Assembly: GCA_035465395.1 (NCBI GenBank)
Contig: DATHRK010000006.1
Location: forward strand, 62,001 to 126,000
DNA: 64,000 bases
Reading direction: 5' to 3'
DNA from: DATHRK01 sp035465395
GTDB taxonomy: Bacteria; Gemmatimonadota; Gemmatimonadetes; Longimicrobiales; RSA9
In this document: piece by piece, positions 27,764-35,804 of the stretch
How positions within the stretch are numbered: the stretch's first letter is position 1
How the letters are laid out: each line of letters opens with the position of its first letter
Translations under genes and position numbers: made by a program
The notes under the pieces: generated by a model
What the model was told of the DNA's origin: nothing
Database searches by the model: none
Seen by the model: the letters and a program-made list of their open reading frames with translations, nothing else

Positions 27764-28558
27764 TCAGCTCGAGAGGGCCTGCAGGCGCTCGCTGGCCAGC
27801 CTGGCCTGCTCCGACCGCGGGTAGCCCGAGAGTACGCGGTTGAAGTAACCACGCGCTTCCTCGATGTTGCCGCGCTCCTGCGAGATCACCCCGGCGCGAT
27901 ACAGTGCGGCGGGGGATCGAGGCGAATCGGGGTACAGTTGCACGACCCTGTCGAGCGCCTGGAGCGCGGCGTCCAGATCTCCTTCCTGATAGTACGTCTC
28001 GCCGATGTTGTACTGCGCGTCGGGGGCCCGCGGATGTTGCGGGTTCTCTCGCAGGAGTTGCTCGAACGCGAGGCGCGCGGTCTCGGCCGCGCCGCGATCG
28101 AGCTGCTCGGTTCCGGCGATGTAGAGATCGTCCCCCTCCACGCCCGACGCGCCGGGCGCGGCGCCCTCGACGGGCGCCTGAGGGGGAACCTCTTCCCGAC
28201 GAGACATGTCCTCGCGGAGCTGGTTCAGCCGCCGCTGGCTCTGACCCGTCAGCTCCTGGATCTGGATGAGCTGTTGCTCCATCGCCAGAAGCTGATTCCG
28301 CAGCTCACCGCGGCTCGTCACGACCTCGTTGCCGAGCGCCCGCAGCGAGTCCCGGAGCGCCCGGTGCTCGCCGCTCAGCATCGACAGGATCGAGTCCTGG
28401 CGTGCCATCACGGCGCGCACGTCGCCTCGCAGGTCGCGCACGTCCCGTTTCGTCGCGCACCCACCGGCCGCCAGCGTCGTGGCGCCCAGCAGCAGCACCG
28501 CGAGCGCGCGCCCGCCTCGCTCGGCCCCGCCGCGGGAGTGCTCGCGCACGGCGCTCAC
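27764..28558 (-). CDS. cpoB: CpoB/YbgF-type Tol-Pal accessory lipoprotein
   Basis: This 264-residue protein is the YbgF/CpoB-like last member of a Tol-Pal cluster, thought to link peptidoglycan synthesis with outer-membrane constriction. It has a lipoprotein signal (lipobox AAGGC, Cys34) and a coiled-coil stretch (about residues 45-115). Tandem TPR units form the C-terminus (YNIGETYYQEGDLDAALQALDRVVQLYPDS). In many proteobacteria CpoB is soluble; here a lipidated form is predicted. The GTG at 28558 overlaps the pal stop (GTGA). Confidence 0.9.
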   Translation of the reverse strand: MSAVREHSRGGAERGGRALAVLLLGATTLAAGGCATKRDVRDLRGDVRAVMARQDSILSMLSGEHRALRDSLRALGNEVVTSRGELRNQLLAMEQQLIQIQELTGQSQRRLNQLREDMSRREEVPPQAPVEGAAPGASGVEGDDLYIAGTEQLDRGAAETARLAFEQLLRENPQHPRAPDAQYNIGETYYQEGDLDAALQALDRVVQLYPDSPRSPAALYRAGVISQERGNIEEARGYFNRVLSGYPRSEQARLASERLQALSS

Positions 28559-29133
28559 CGGGTGCCCGGGGGCTGAACGGCGTCGGTGCCCGACGTGACC
28601 GCGAACTCGGCGCGTCTGTTGCGGGCGTAGGCCTGCTCATTTTGCCCCGGGTCGGCGGGCTGCTCCTCGCCGAAGCTGACGACCTCGAGGCGGCTCGCCT
28701 GGATTCCGAACCCCGTGAGGAAGTCGCGGGCGGCCGTCGCACGCCGCAGGCCCAGCGCGAGGTTGTACTCGATCGACCCACGCTCGTCGGCGTGCCCCTC
28801 GATGCGCAGCCGCACGGGCGGGCTCGCGCGGAGAATGTCGGCCTTGCGCCGCAGCGTCTCGCGGGCGTCGGCCTCGATCGAGAACTGGTCGTAGCCGAAG
28901 TAGACCGGCGCGGTCAGGTCCTCCATCGCTCGGCGGATGGCCTCGCGGCGAGCGGCGTCGCCGTCGTCCGCGGGCGTTGCGGTGGGTGCCCGGTCGGTCG
29001 TCTCGACACGCGGTTCGCCGGCGGTATCGTCCTGCTGAGGGAGCGGCTCGGGCGGTTCCGGGTTGCCCCCGCAGGCCACCAACAAAGCGGCCGCTGTCGC
29101 CGTCGCAAAGGTCGTCTTCCTCATCGTCGTCAT
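28555..29133 (-). CDS. pal: Peptidoglycan-associated lipoprotein Pal
   Basis: This outer-membrane lipoprotein binds peptidoglycan through its OmpA-like domain and partners TolB. The 192-residue protein has lipobox LVAC with Cys21 and an acidic Pro-rich linker. The OmpA domain has FGYDQFSIEADARETL, RIEGHADERGSIEYNLALG and an RRAEF motif near the end. ATG codons at 29133 and 29124 are both possible starts; a GGGGAGGGG ribosome-binding site precedes the first. It lies 91 bases after tolB. Confidence 0.95.
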   Translation of the reverse strand: MTTMRKTTFATATAAALLVACGGNPEPPEPLPQQDDTAGEPRVETTDRAPTATPADDGDAARREAIRRAMEDLTAPVYFGYDQFSIEADARETLRRKADILRASPPVRLRIEGHADERGSIEYNLALGLRRATAARDFLTGFGIQASRLEVVSFGEEQPADPGQNEQAYARNRRAEFAVTSGTDAVQPPGTR

Positions 29134-29224
29134 CCCCTCCCCGTGTGATGTTCGCGGGGCAGCCGCCCCTCCGCACCCGGCCCTCCGCCGGTCGCGGACC
29201 CTCCAACGGTGCTGCGGCGCCCGA

Positions 29225-30559
29225 CTACGGCGCGTAATCCGACGCCGAGGCCAGGCTCGGACTCCAATCGGGCAGCTGGTACCCCTCGCCCTGCAGGAGC
29301 GTGCGAATGCGTCCCGTGACCGAATCGATCACGTACAGGCCGGCGCGGCCACCGCGTCGGCCGGAGAACACGATATGCCGTCCGTCCGGGGCCCAGCTCG
29401 GGTCTTCGCTCACGCCGTCGGACGTGATCTGGCGCACGGTGCGCCCCGGCGCGTTCGCGTCGGCGATCATCACCTGGAACGCGCCGCGCGAGCGTCCGTG
29501 GAAGGCCACGAGCGACCCGGTCGGCGACCAATCGGGCGACGTGTAGTAGCCCGGTTCATCGTACACGTACGGCGACAGCAGTTCCGCGTTCCCGCCGTCG
29601 GCATTCGCCACGAAGATATGCGGCTGGACCAGGCGATTGGATTGGAACGCGATGCGGCGGCCGTCCGGCGACCAGGTGGGAGAGAGGTCGTCCCGTGGGC
29701 CGGCGACCTGGCGGGTAAGGCAGCACTGCCTGCGGACGTTGTAGCGGAAGATCTGGACATCGTCCCCCAGCGCGGTCGCGAAGGAGATCTCTTCGCCGTT
29801 CGGCGCGTACGATGGCGTGATGAGGAACGGCCGGTCGTCCAGCACGGCGGCGGCTCCGCCGAGCGCGCGCTCGCGCAGCTGCCAGCCGCGCCCGCCGTGC
29901 ACCGTGAAGGCGATGCGCGAGCCGTCCGGCGACCAGGCCGGAGAGTAGAGCAGGCCCTGGGCCCGCTCTATGACCTCCTGCGCCTCGCCGTCGTAGTCCA
30001 CGAGTACGAGCTCGAAGCCGCCCCCCGAGCGCTTGCGCACGACCGCGATGCGGCTGGTCGCGGCGCCCGGCTCGCCGCTCGTCCAGCGGACGATCTCGTC
30101 GGAGGCCACGTGCGTCGCCACCCGGAACCCGCGCTCATCCGACATCGGCAGGCGGAAGGCTCGGATCTCGCGAACGCGCCCGTAGACGACGTCGTGCAGC
30201 GTGATTCGGAGCAGCGCTCCGGCGCCGTCGGCCTCCAGCGCCCCCGTCACCAGATAGACCAGGCCCAGGTCGTTCCAGGCGTCGTAGTCGACCGGCCCGG
30301 CTCCGAGGGTGCTCGGCACGGTCACCATCTCGTAGCGGTCGCTGAAGTCCAGATCCTGCTCGACGATCGCCTGGGCGTCGCGGGCCGCCGCCGCCAGGCC
30401 CGGCGAGGAGGAAAAGGGCCGCACCGCGATGCGGTCGCGCGGCGAGGCCTGATAGATCAGGCCGAGCGTGACGCCGCGCGGCACGTCGTTCTCCTGCGCG
30501 GCCAGCGGGGCGGCGCACGCCGCCAGGGCCACCGCGGTCGCCGCCCGGCGCAGAAACAT
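29225..30559 (-). CDS. tolB: Tol-Pal system protein TolB
   Basis: This periplasmic beta-propeller works with Pal and TolA in outer-membrane invagination. The 444-residue protein has a signal peptide (LRRAATAVALAACAAPLAAQ) and an N-terminal alpha/beta domain. Repeated WSPDGSRIAF-type propeller blades start near residue 200 (YSPAWSPDGSRIAF, LSPTWSPDGRRIAF, DPSWAPDGRHIVFSG). I chose the ATG at 30559, 11 bases after the tonB stop; an in-frame GTG at 30577 would add six residues. Confidence 0.94.
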   Translation of the reverse strand: MFLRRAATAVALAACAAPLAAQENDVPRGVTLGLIYQASPRDRIAVRPFSSSPGLAAAARDAQAIVEQDLDFSDRYEMVTVPSTLGAGPVDYDAWNDLGLVYLVTGALEADGAGALLRITLHDVVYGRVREIRAFRLPMSDERGFRVATHVASDEIVRWTSGEPGAATSRIAVVRKRSGGGFELVLVDYDGEAQEVIERAQGLLYSPAWSPDGSRIAFTVHGGRGWQLRERALGGAAAVLDDRPFLITPSYAPNGEEISFATALGDDVQIFRYNVRRQCCLTRQVAGPRDDLSPTWSPDGRRIAFQSNRLVQPHIFVANADGGNAELLSPYVYDEPGYYTSPDWSPTGSLVAFHGRSRGAFQVMIADANAPGRTVRQITSDGVSEDPSWAPDGRHIVFSGRRGGRAGLYVIDSVTGRIRTLLQGEGYQLPDWSPSLASASDYAP

Positions 30560-30570
30560 CGAAGGCTTGG

Positions 30571-31314
30571 TCAGCACGCTTCCAGTCGGTTCGAGGAAAA
30601 CGAGAACTGCACGGGCAGCAGGTCGTGCGGCCAGTGCGCGGGCAGCTCGCCGTACGCCTTGCGCGACCCGGCGGCTTCGACCGCGCCGCGCGCCGCGAGA
30701 TCGAAGCGGAAATTGCCCGATCCGCGCACGATGCGAATTCCGCGCGTGCCGCCATCCCGCAGGATCTCGAAATAGACGCAGGCCCGCAGGCCGGGGTCCC
30801 CGGTCCAACGGAAGTACCTGCGATTCTGGCGAATGATGTTCTCCAGGTACGCCGGATCGGAGAAATCCTCGCCGTCGATGCGTACCTCGAGATTCTCTCC
30901 GCCGGCGCTCTCCGGGTCCGGCTCCGGCCCCCGGCTGGGCTGGGGCGGGCGTTCCGGCTCCGGCTCGCGCGGTTCGGCGGCCGGTGGCTGCGGGCGCTCC
31001 GGCTCGGGCAGGAGCTCGGGCTCCGGCTGCGCTTCCTCCTGCGCCGGCACCACCACCGGCTCCGGCTCGGGAGGCGTCGGCTGATCCTGCCCGGCCTCCG
31101 TCGGCGGCGGCGAAACGAGCTCGACGCGATACACCTCGAAGGCCGGCAGCGGGTCGGCGGTCAACAGCGCCACCACGACGGCGCCCGCCACCACCATGGC
31201 GTGCACGAGCAGAGACAGGAGCACGGCTCCCCGGCCCGGCCGGGCGGAAGCTCGCCGCCGTCCGCCGGTCCAACCCGGGCCCACGGCCTCCTTTTGCGGG
31301 TCGCCTTCAGTCAC
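30571..31314 (-). CDS. TonB/TolA-like energy-transducing protein
   Basis: This 247-residue protein has a cytoplasmic start and one membrane helix (about residues 30-50, AVLLSLLVHAMVVAGAVVVALL). A Pro/Glu-rich rod (about residues 68-140) follows, then a C-terminal TonB-type domain (residues 145-240) containing NRRYFRWTGDPGLRACVYFEI and GTRGIRIVRGSGNFRFD. It sits where TolA is found in tol clusters, between tolR and tolB, so it most likely acts as TolA, linking TolQR to TolB-Pal. The GTG at 31314 is the only plausible start. It follows a 171-base gap after the tolR stop, occupied by a short overlapping frame. Confidence 0.85.
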   Translation of the reverse strand: MTEGDPQKEAVGPGWTGGRRRASARPGRGAVLLSLLVHAMVVAGAVVVALLTADPLPAFEVYRVELVSPPPTEAGQDQPTPPEPEPVVVPAQEEAQPEPELLPEPERPQPPAAEPREPEPERPPQPSRGPEPDPESAGGENLEVRIDGEDFSDPAYLENIIRQNRRYFRWTGDPGLRACVYFEILRDGGTRGIRIVRGSGNFRFDLAARGAVEAAGSRKAYGELPAHWPHDLLPVQFSFSSNRLEAC

Positions 31315-31489
31315 CGTCCATACCGCCTTCCGTCCTACTTTCGCCCCGCGCCGCGGGTCTCACGCTCCCACGGCTCCGCGGCGCGTCTCGATGCCCGCGC
31401 AGGGGAGACGCGCCCCTGCTCGGCGCTGATACCGTCGTAGGGACGGCTTCGGTCCGCGTGCGGGCGACCGCGCGCCGGAGCTCGATCAC
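31307..31489 (-). CDS. Possible 60-residue Arg-rich mini-ORF bridging tolR and tonB/tolA
   Basis: An open frame starts at GTG 31489, overlapping the tolR stop exactly as GTGA, and ends at 31307, overlapping the tonB/tolA start by 8 bases. The peptide of 60 residues is rich in Arg, Ala, Gly and Ser and resembles no family I know. The coupled geometry is the only support; it could be a chance frame or a device keeping ribosomes on the message between tolR and tonB. Confidence 0.25.
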   Translation of the reverse strand: MIELRRAVARTRTEAVPTTVSAPSRGASPLRGHRDAPRSRGSVRPAARGESRTEGGMDGD

Positions 31490-31890
31490 GACTCCCGGGG
31501 CTCCACGACGAGGCTGACCTCCGCGACATCGAGGCGCATGAGGGCGCCCAGCACGCGCGCCACACGTTCGTAGTCGACGCCGCCGTCTGCGCGCAGGTAG
31601 ACGACGGCCGCTCCGCGCTGGCGGACGTAGTCCGGGTACAGCGCCTCCAGCTCGTCGAGCCCCGCGACCGGGACCTCGCCGAGGTGGATGGCTCCGCTGC
31701 GTTCGATCGACACGATCACGCCCTCGGAGCTCGTGATGGGCGCGGAATCGGCGCGGGGCAGCTGGAGCTCCACGCCGCCCTGCAGGATCGGCGCGGTAAT
31801 GATGAAGATGACCAGCAGGGTGAAAGCCACGTCCACCAGGCTGGTGACGTTGATCTCGGCGAGCGTGGGCAGGCCCTGGCGCCGTCTCAC
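31486..31890 (-). CDS. tolR: Biopolymer transport protein TolR/ExbD family
   Basis: This is a subunit of the proton-driven motor that energises TolA. The 134-residue protein has one membrane helix (about residues 14-34) with the conserved proton-path aspartate at residue 20 in NVTSLVDVAFTLLVIF. A periplasmic TolR/ExbD domain follows, with VYLRADGGVDYERVARVLGAL. The GTG at 31890 overlaps the tolQ stop (GTGA). ExbD and TolR are hard to separate by sequence; the cluster context favours TolR. Confidence 0.93.
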   Translation of the reverse strand: MRRRQGLPTLAEINVTSLVDVAFTLLVIFIITAPILQGGVELQLPRADSAPITSSEGVIVSIERSGAIHLGEVPVAGLDELEALYPDYVRQRGAAVVYLRADGGVDYERVARVLGALMRLDVAEVSLVVEPRES

Positions 31891-32600
31891 AGCCGCCCTT
31901 CCCTCGCAAGCGCGCCGATGAACTCGCTCGCGAAGCCTTCGAGCTCACCCTCGAACAGGTTGAGCTTGGTGACGAACCAGTTGTAGGCGATGACGGCCGG
32001 AATCGCGACGGCCAGGCCGGCCACGGTGGTGATCAGGGCCTCGGCGACCCCGGGAGCCACGGCGCCGATGTGGGCCGAGCCGGTAGCGGTGATTCCGAGG
32101 AACGCGTCCATCACGCCGATCACGGTGCCGAGGAGCCCGAGGAGGGGCGACACCGTGCCGATCACGGCCAGCCAGAGCACTCCGGACGAGAGCTCGTCGC
32201 GCTCGGCCGCCTGCTCCTTTTCCAGGACCAGCCGCAGCGCGTGCAGCTGGGCCTCCGAGAGGCCGGGAGTCGGCGGCGCGTCGGCCTTCAACGCGCCGGG
32301 CCTGAGCTCGCTGAAGAAATTGATGCCCTGCCGGAACACCCTGACGTAGGCGCTGTCCGGTAGCCGGTGCACGGTCTGGTAGGCGTCCTCCAGCCGGACC
32401 GCCCGATCCATGGCGGCAATGAAGCGCGCGCCGGATCGTCGCAGCCGGCGCAGCTGACCGGCCTTCCAGAGGATGATGATCCAGCTGAACAGCGAGGCGA
32501 TGAGGAGCACGCCCAGGATGATCTGCGTGGGAAGACCCGCCCCGACGACCATGTCGAGGGAGGTCTGCGGCGCGCGGGCGCCCGCCTGCGCCGCGATCAC
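31887..32600 (-). CDS. tolQ: Motor protein TolQ/ExbB (MotA/TolQ/ExbB proton channel family)
   Basis: This is the proton-channel subunit of the Tol motor. The 237-residue protein has three membrane helices: near residues 20-40 (IILGVLLIASLFSWIIIL), then the conserved LWLAVIGTVSPLLGLLGTVIGVM block, and the helix after GVAEALITTVAGLAVAIPAVIAYNWF. The GTG at 32600 overlaps the epimerase stop (GTGA). It heads the tolQ-tolR-tonB-tolB-pal-cpoB order. Confidence 0.94.
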   Translation of the reverse strand: MIAAQAGARAPQTSLDMVVGAGLPTQIILGVLLIASLFSWIIILWKAGQLRRLRRSGARFIAAMDRAVRLEDAYQTVHRLPDSAYVRVFRQGINFFSELRPGALKADAPPTPGLSEAQLHALRLVLEKEQAAERDELSSGVLWLAVIGTVSPLLGLLGTVIGVMDAFLGITATGSAHIGAVAPGVAEALITTVAGLAVAIPAVIAYNWFVTKLNLFEGELEGFASEFIGALAREGRL

Positions 32601-33553
32601 GCCGCCCCCCGCATCGAACCGATGTGCGCGAGAGTCTTCGCGAGCCCCTCGTCGAGCGTGGTTTCCGGGCGCCAACCCAACGCCCCGAGCCTCCTCGCGT
32701 CCAGAGCGGACCTGTCGAGATCTCCGGGCCGAGCCGGCCCGCGCGTCGTCTCGACCGACCGTTCACCCGCTCGCATGACGGCGGACGCCAGTTCGTTCAC
32801 GGAGATCTCCACTCCGGTCCCCACGTTGAAGGCCCGATCATCCAGCGTCGACGGCTCGCCGAGCACGGCGTCCGACAGCGCCAGATTCGCCGTCACGACG
32901 TCGCCGACGAACACGTAATCGCGCGTCTGCTCACCGTCGCCGAAGACGGTGAGAGGCTGCTCCTCCAGTACCCGGCTCCCGAAAATGGCGACCACGCCCG
33001 CCTCGCCGTGCGGATCCTGGCGCGGTCCGTAGACGTTGGCATACCGGAGCGCCGCGTAGTCGAGCCCGCGGACGCGGTGGTAGTACCAGAGGTAGAACTC
33101 CGCGGCTAGCTTCGTCACGCCGTACGGAGAGACCGGCTGCTTGGGCGCGGTCTCCGGCGTGGGCCTAGTCTCGGCTTCGCCGTAGACGACCCCACCGGAG
33201 GAGATCATGAGGAAGCGCCCGACTCCGTGGCGCATGCCGGCCTCCAGGAGGTTGAGCAGGCCATCGATGTTGACGGAAGCGTCGAGTCGTGGATCCGCGA
33301 CCGAGCGGCGGACATCGATCTGGGCGGCGTGGTGGTTGACGATATCGAAACCGCCGACCTCTTCGAAGAGTCCCGCGATCGCGGCGTCGCGAATGTCCAT
33401 GTGTCGGAAGTCGACGCCGTCGGGCAGATTGGAGCGACGACCCGAAGACAGGTCGTCCACCACCCACACCCGGTCGCCGCGCGCGAGGTATGCGTCCGCG
33501 ACGTGCGACCCGATGAACCCCGCCCCCCCCGTCACCAGCACGTTCTTTCCCAT
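32597..33553 (-). CDS. NAD-dependent sugar-nucleotide epimerase (extended SDR)
   Basis: This 318-residue extended short-chain dehydrogenase acts on nucleotide sugars, resembling UDP-glucose/UDP-GlcNAc 4-epimerases. It shows the NAD site TGGAGFIGSHVADAYLARGD, then ISSGGVVYGEAE. The catalytic Tyr and Lys are in SPYGVTKLAAEFYL, and RYANVYGPRQDP and YVFVGDVV follow. The ATG at 33553 begins directly before the Rossmann fold, 10 bases after hemA. It sits between hemA and tolQ, away from the main polysaccharide locus, but its product could feed that locus. Confidence 0.88.
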   Translation of the reverse strand: MGKNVLVTGGAGFIGSHVADAYLARGDRVWVVDDLSSGRRSNLPDGVDFRHMDIRDAAIAGLFEEVGGFDIVNHHAAQIDVRRSVADPRLDASVNIDGLLNLLEAGMRHGVGRFLMISSGGVVYGEAETRPTPETAPKQPVSPYGVTKLAAEFYLWYYHRVRGLDYAALRYANVYGPRQDPHGEAGVVAIFGSRVLEEQPLTVFGDGEQTRDYVFVGDVVTANLALSDAVLGEPSTLDDRAFNVGTGVEISVNELASAVMRAGERSVETTRGPARPGDLDRSALDARRLGALGWRPETTLDEGLAKTLAHIGSMRGAA

Positions 33554-33563
33554 TCGTCCCCGT

Positions 33564-34898
33564 CTACCCGTTCCCCTCCGCCTCCCCCTCGACGCCGAAA
33601 AGGTAGCGTGCCGCCTCGACCAGCGCCGCCCCACCGCCGTTTCCGGCGGCCTCCTTCAGGCGCACGGTGGGGTCGTGGATGAGCTTCGCCAGCAGCTGCC
33701 TCGTCAGTCGTTCCACTTCGGCCCGGTCGGACGGGTCGAGGTGGGCCAGACGGGCGAGCGCGCGCTCGGTTTCCACCGCTCGCAGATCCTCGGCGCGGGA
33801 CCGGATGCTCCGAACGACGGGCACCACGTCCAGGGACGCGAGCCATTCCTCGTAGCGGGCTACCTCCTCCGCGACGATCCGTTCCGCACGGGGGATGGCC
33901 GATCGCCTCCGCTCCAGGTTGTCGCCGACGATCTGCTGGAGGTCGTCGATGTCATAGAGGAAGACGTTCTCGAGCTCGGCGACCGATGCGTCCACGTCCC
34001 GCGGCAAGGCGATGTCCAGGAGCAGGATCGGCCGGCGGGGGCCGCCGGGCAGCGCGCCGCGCAGCCGTTCCGCGTCGAGTATGCGGTGCGGCGCGCCCGT
34101 CGCGGTGACGACGATGTCGACGCGGTCCAGCTCGGACCAGACCGCGCCGTAGTCCACGGCGCGACCGTCCACCCGGCGCGCCAACTCGGCTGCGGCCACG
34201 CCGCTGCGGTTGGCGACCGCGATATCGCGCACGCCTTCGGCGGCGAAGGCGGTCAGGGCGAGCTTACTCATCTCGCCGGCGCCCACCACGAGGGCGCGGC
34301 GGCCGGCGAGGCTCCCGAAGATCTTGCGGGCGAGCTGCACCGCGGCGGACGCGACGCTCGCGGCGCCCTCTCCGAGATCGGTCTCCGTCCGGACACGCCC
34401 CCCGACCGCGGCAGCGTGTTCGAACAGGCGGCCCAGCACGGGGCCCACCACGCGGGGCGATACGATCTCCCTGGCGTCGCGCAGCGCGGCCTTGACCTGC
34501 CCCTGGATCTGGGCCTCCCCGACGATCATGGAGTCCAGGCTCGACGTGACCCGGAACAGGTGCTCGGCCGCCGCCCCGGCGTGGTGGCGGTAGAGGTGGC
34601 AGGCCACCTCTTCGCGCGACATGCCGGCGCGCTCAGCGAGCAGGCGCTCCGCCACCGCGGGCACGCCCGCGTGACCGCCAGCTAGGTAGAACTCGGTCCG
34701 GTTGCAGGTGGTCAGCACCACCACCTCCGCGGCCCCGTCGTGCGCGAGCGCGGTCATGGCCTCGCGCGCCTCCTCGCGCGAGAACACCATGCGCTCCCGC
34801 ACCTCGACGGGTGCCGTGTGGTGGCTCACGCCGAGCACCGTGGGGCTGCTCGCCACCGCCCCGAGGGGGCTGTCCGCGGACCCGAGGGAGGCGGTCAC
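33564..34898 (-). CDS. hemA: Glutamyl-tRNA reductase
   Basis: This reduces glutamyl-tRNA to glutamate-1-semialdehyde, the first committed step of C5 tetrapyrrole synthesis. The 444-residue protein has the catalytic Cys65 in LTTCNRTEFYL, the SLDSMIVGEAQIQGQVK motif and an NADPH-binding Rossmann domain (ALVVGAGEMSKLA). A C-terminal dimerisation domain follows. The GTG at 34898 overlaps the CcsA/HemX stop (GTGA). Product and next enzyme (HemL) are encoded far apart in this window. Confidence 0.96.
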   Translation of the reverse strand: MTASLGSADSPLGAVASSPTVLGVSHHTAPVEVRERMVFSREEAREAMTALAHDGAAEVVVLTTCNRTEFYLAGGHAGVPAVAERLLAERAGMSREEVACHLYRHHAGAAAEHLFRVTSSLDSMIVGEAQIQGQVKAALRDAREIVSPRVVGPVLGRLFEHAAAVGGRVRTETDLGEGAASVASAAVQLARKIFGSLAGRRALVVGAGEMSKLALTAFAAEGVRDIAVANRSGVAAAELARRVDGRAVDYGAVWSELDRVDIVVTATGAPHRILDAERLRGALPGGPRRPILLLDIALPRDVDASVAELENVFLYDIDDLQQIVGDNLERRRSAIPRAERIVAEEVARYEEWLASLDVVPVVRSIRSRAEDLRAVETERALARLAHLDPSDRAEVERLTRQLLAKLIHDPTVRLKEAAGNGGGAALVEAARYLFGVEGEAEGNG

Positions 34899-35710
34899 AG
34901 GAAGCCTCCGCCGGCCGTGCCCGCGCGGATCACGAGATATGCCACGACGACGATCACGAAGCCCACGACGCTGACGGCGGCGCCCCAACGTTGACGGCGG
35001 GGGCCTCCTCCGCGCAGGCCGAGCGCCGCGGCCATGATGACCCAGGTCCCGATGGCCCACGCGATCTTCGGGTCGTCGAGGTCCATGCTGCCCGTGAAGT
35101 GCACCGTCCACGCCCAGGCCACCGCCAACCCGAGGCCCAACGAGATGAGGCCGACGGAGAGGGCGCGTCGCCCGACGTCCTCCAGCGTGTCCAGCGACGG
35201 CAGGAAGCGGAACAGCGAGCCGAAGTGCTTGTCCTTCAACTCACGGAGCTGGATCAGGTAGAGCAGCCCGGCTCCCGACGCCAACGCGAGCCCCGCGTAG
35301 CCTCCGAACGCCAGCAGCACGTGCAGATAGAACCACGAGCGGCTGGAAAAGAAGTCGCCGGCATCGGACGGAGTGAGTCCGAGCGCCAGCGCTGCTCCGG
35401 AGAGCACGGCGGCGACAGGGACGACCGCGATGCCCAGAGGGCGCGCCTCGCCCAGGGAGGCTGCACCCAGCACGAAGAGCGCGACCAGCAGCCCGAGGGT
35501 CGAAAGGGACGGGCCGATGCCGGTGAGCGGCAGCGCGGCGTGGCGGACCGCGTAGAGCACCAGCGCGGCGGCGTGGAGCACCACCCCCGCCGCCAGCGCC
35601 GCCGTCGATGTCCAGGGCACGTCCCGGCCCCCACGCGCGAGCGATCGGATCAGCAGGAGGACGCTTCCGACGTAGGCGACGAGCGCCCCGGCCTGGCCCA
35701 GCGCGATCAC
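34895..35710 (-). CDS. CcsA/HemX-type cytochrome c biogenesis membrane protein
   Basis: This 271-residue integral membrane protein has about eight hydrophobic helices. It resembles the CcsA/CcmC/HemX family of haem-handling proteins, with HVLLAFGGYAGLALASGAGLLYLIQLRELK and the late LGLAVAWAWTV and DDPKIAWAIGTWVI segments, the latter recalling the family's tryptophan-rich WDPKE region. HemX in other bacteria sits beside hemA and tunes glutamyl-tRNA reductase levels; CcsA moves haem for c-type cytochromes. The overlap with hemA favours a HemX-like role. Start is GTG 35710. Confidence 0.82.
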   Translation of the reverse strand: MIALGQAGALVAYVGSVLLLIRSLARGGRDVPWTSTAALAAGVVLHAAALVLYAVRHAALPLTGIGPSLSTLGLLVALFVLGAASLGEARPLGIAVVPVAAVLSGAALALGLTPSDAGDFFSSRSWFYLHVLLAFGGYAGLALASGAGLLYLIQLRELKDKHFGSLFRFLPSLDTLEDVGRRALSVGLISLGLGLAVAWAWTVHFTGSMDLDDPKIAWAIGTWVIMAAALGLRGGGPRRQRWGAAVSVVGFVIVVVAYLVIRAGTAGGGFL

Positions 35711-35804
35711 GGCGACCTCCGCGGAAGCGACGACGGGCGCCCGTAGGCGCCCGCTGCCGCACCGGCCCGCCGGACCGGCGCTCGTCCGCAGGAGGGATCG
35801 GGGG

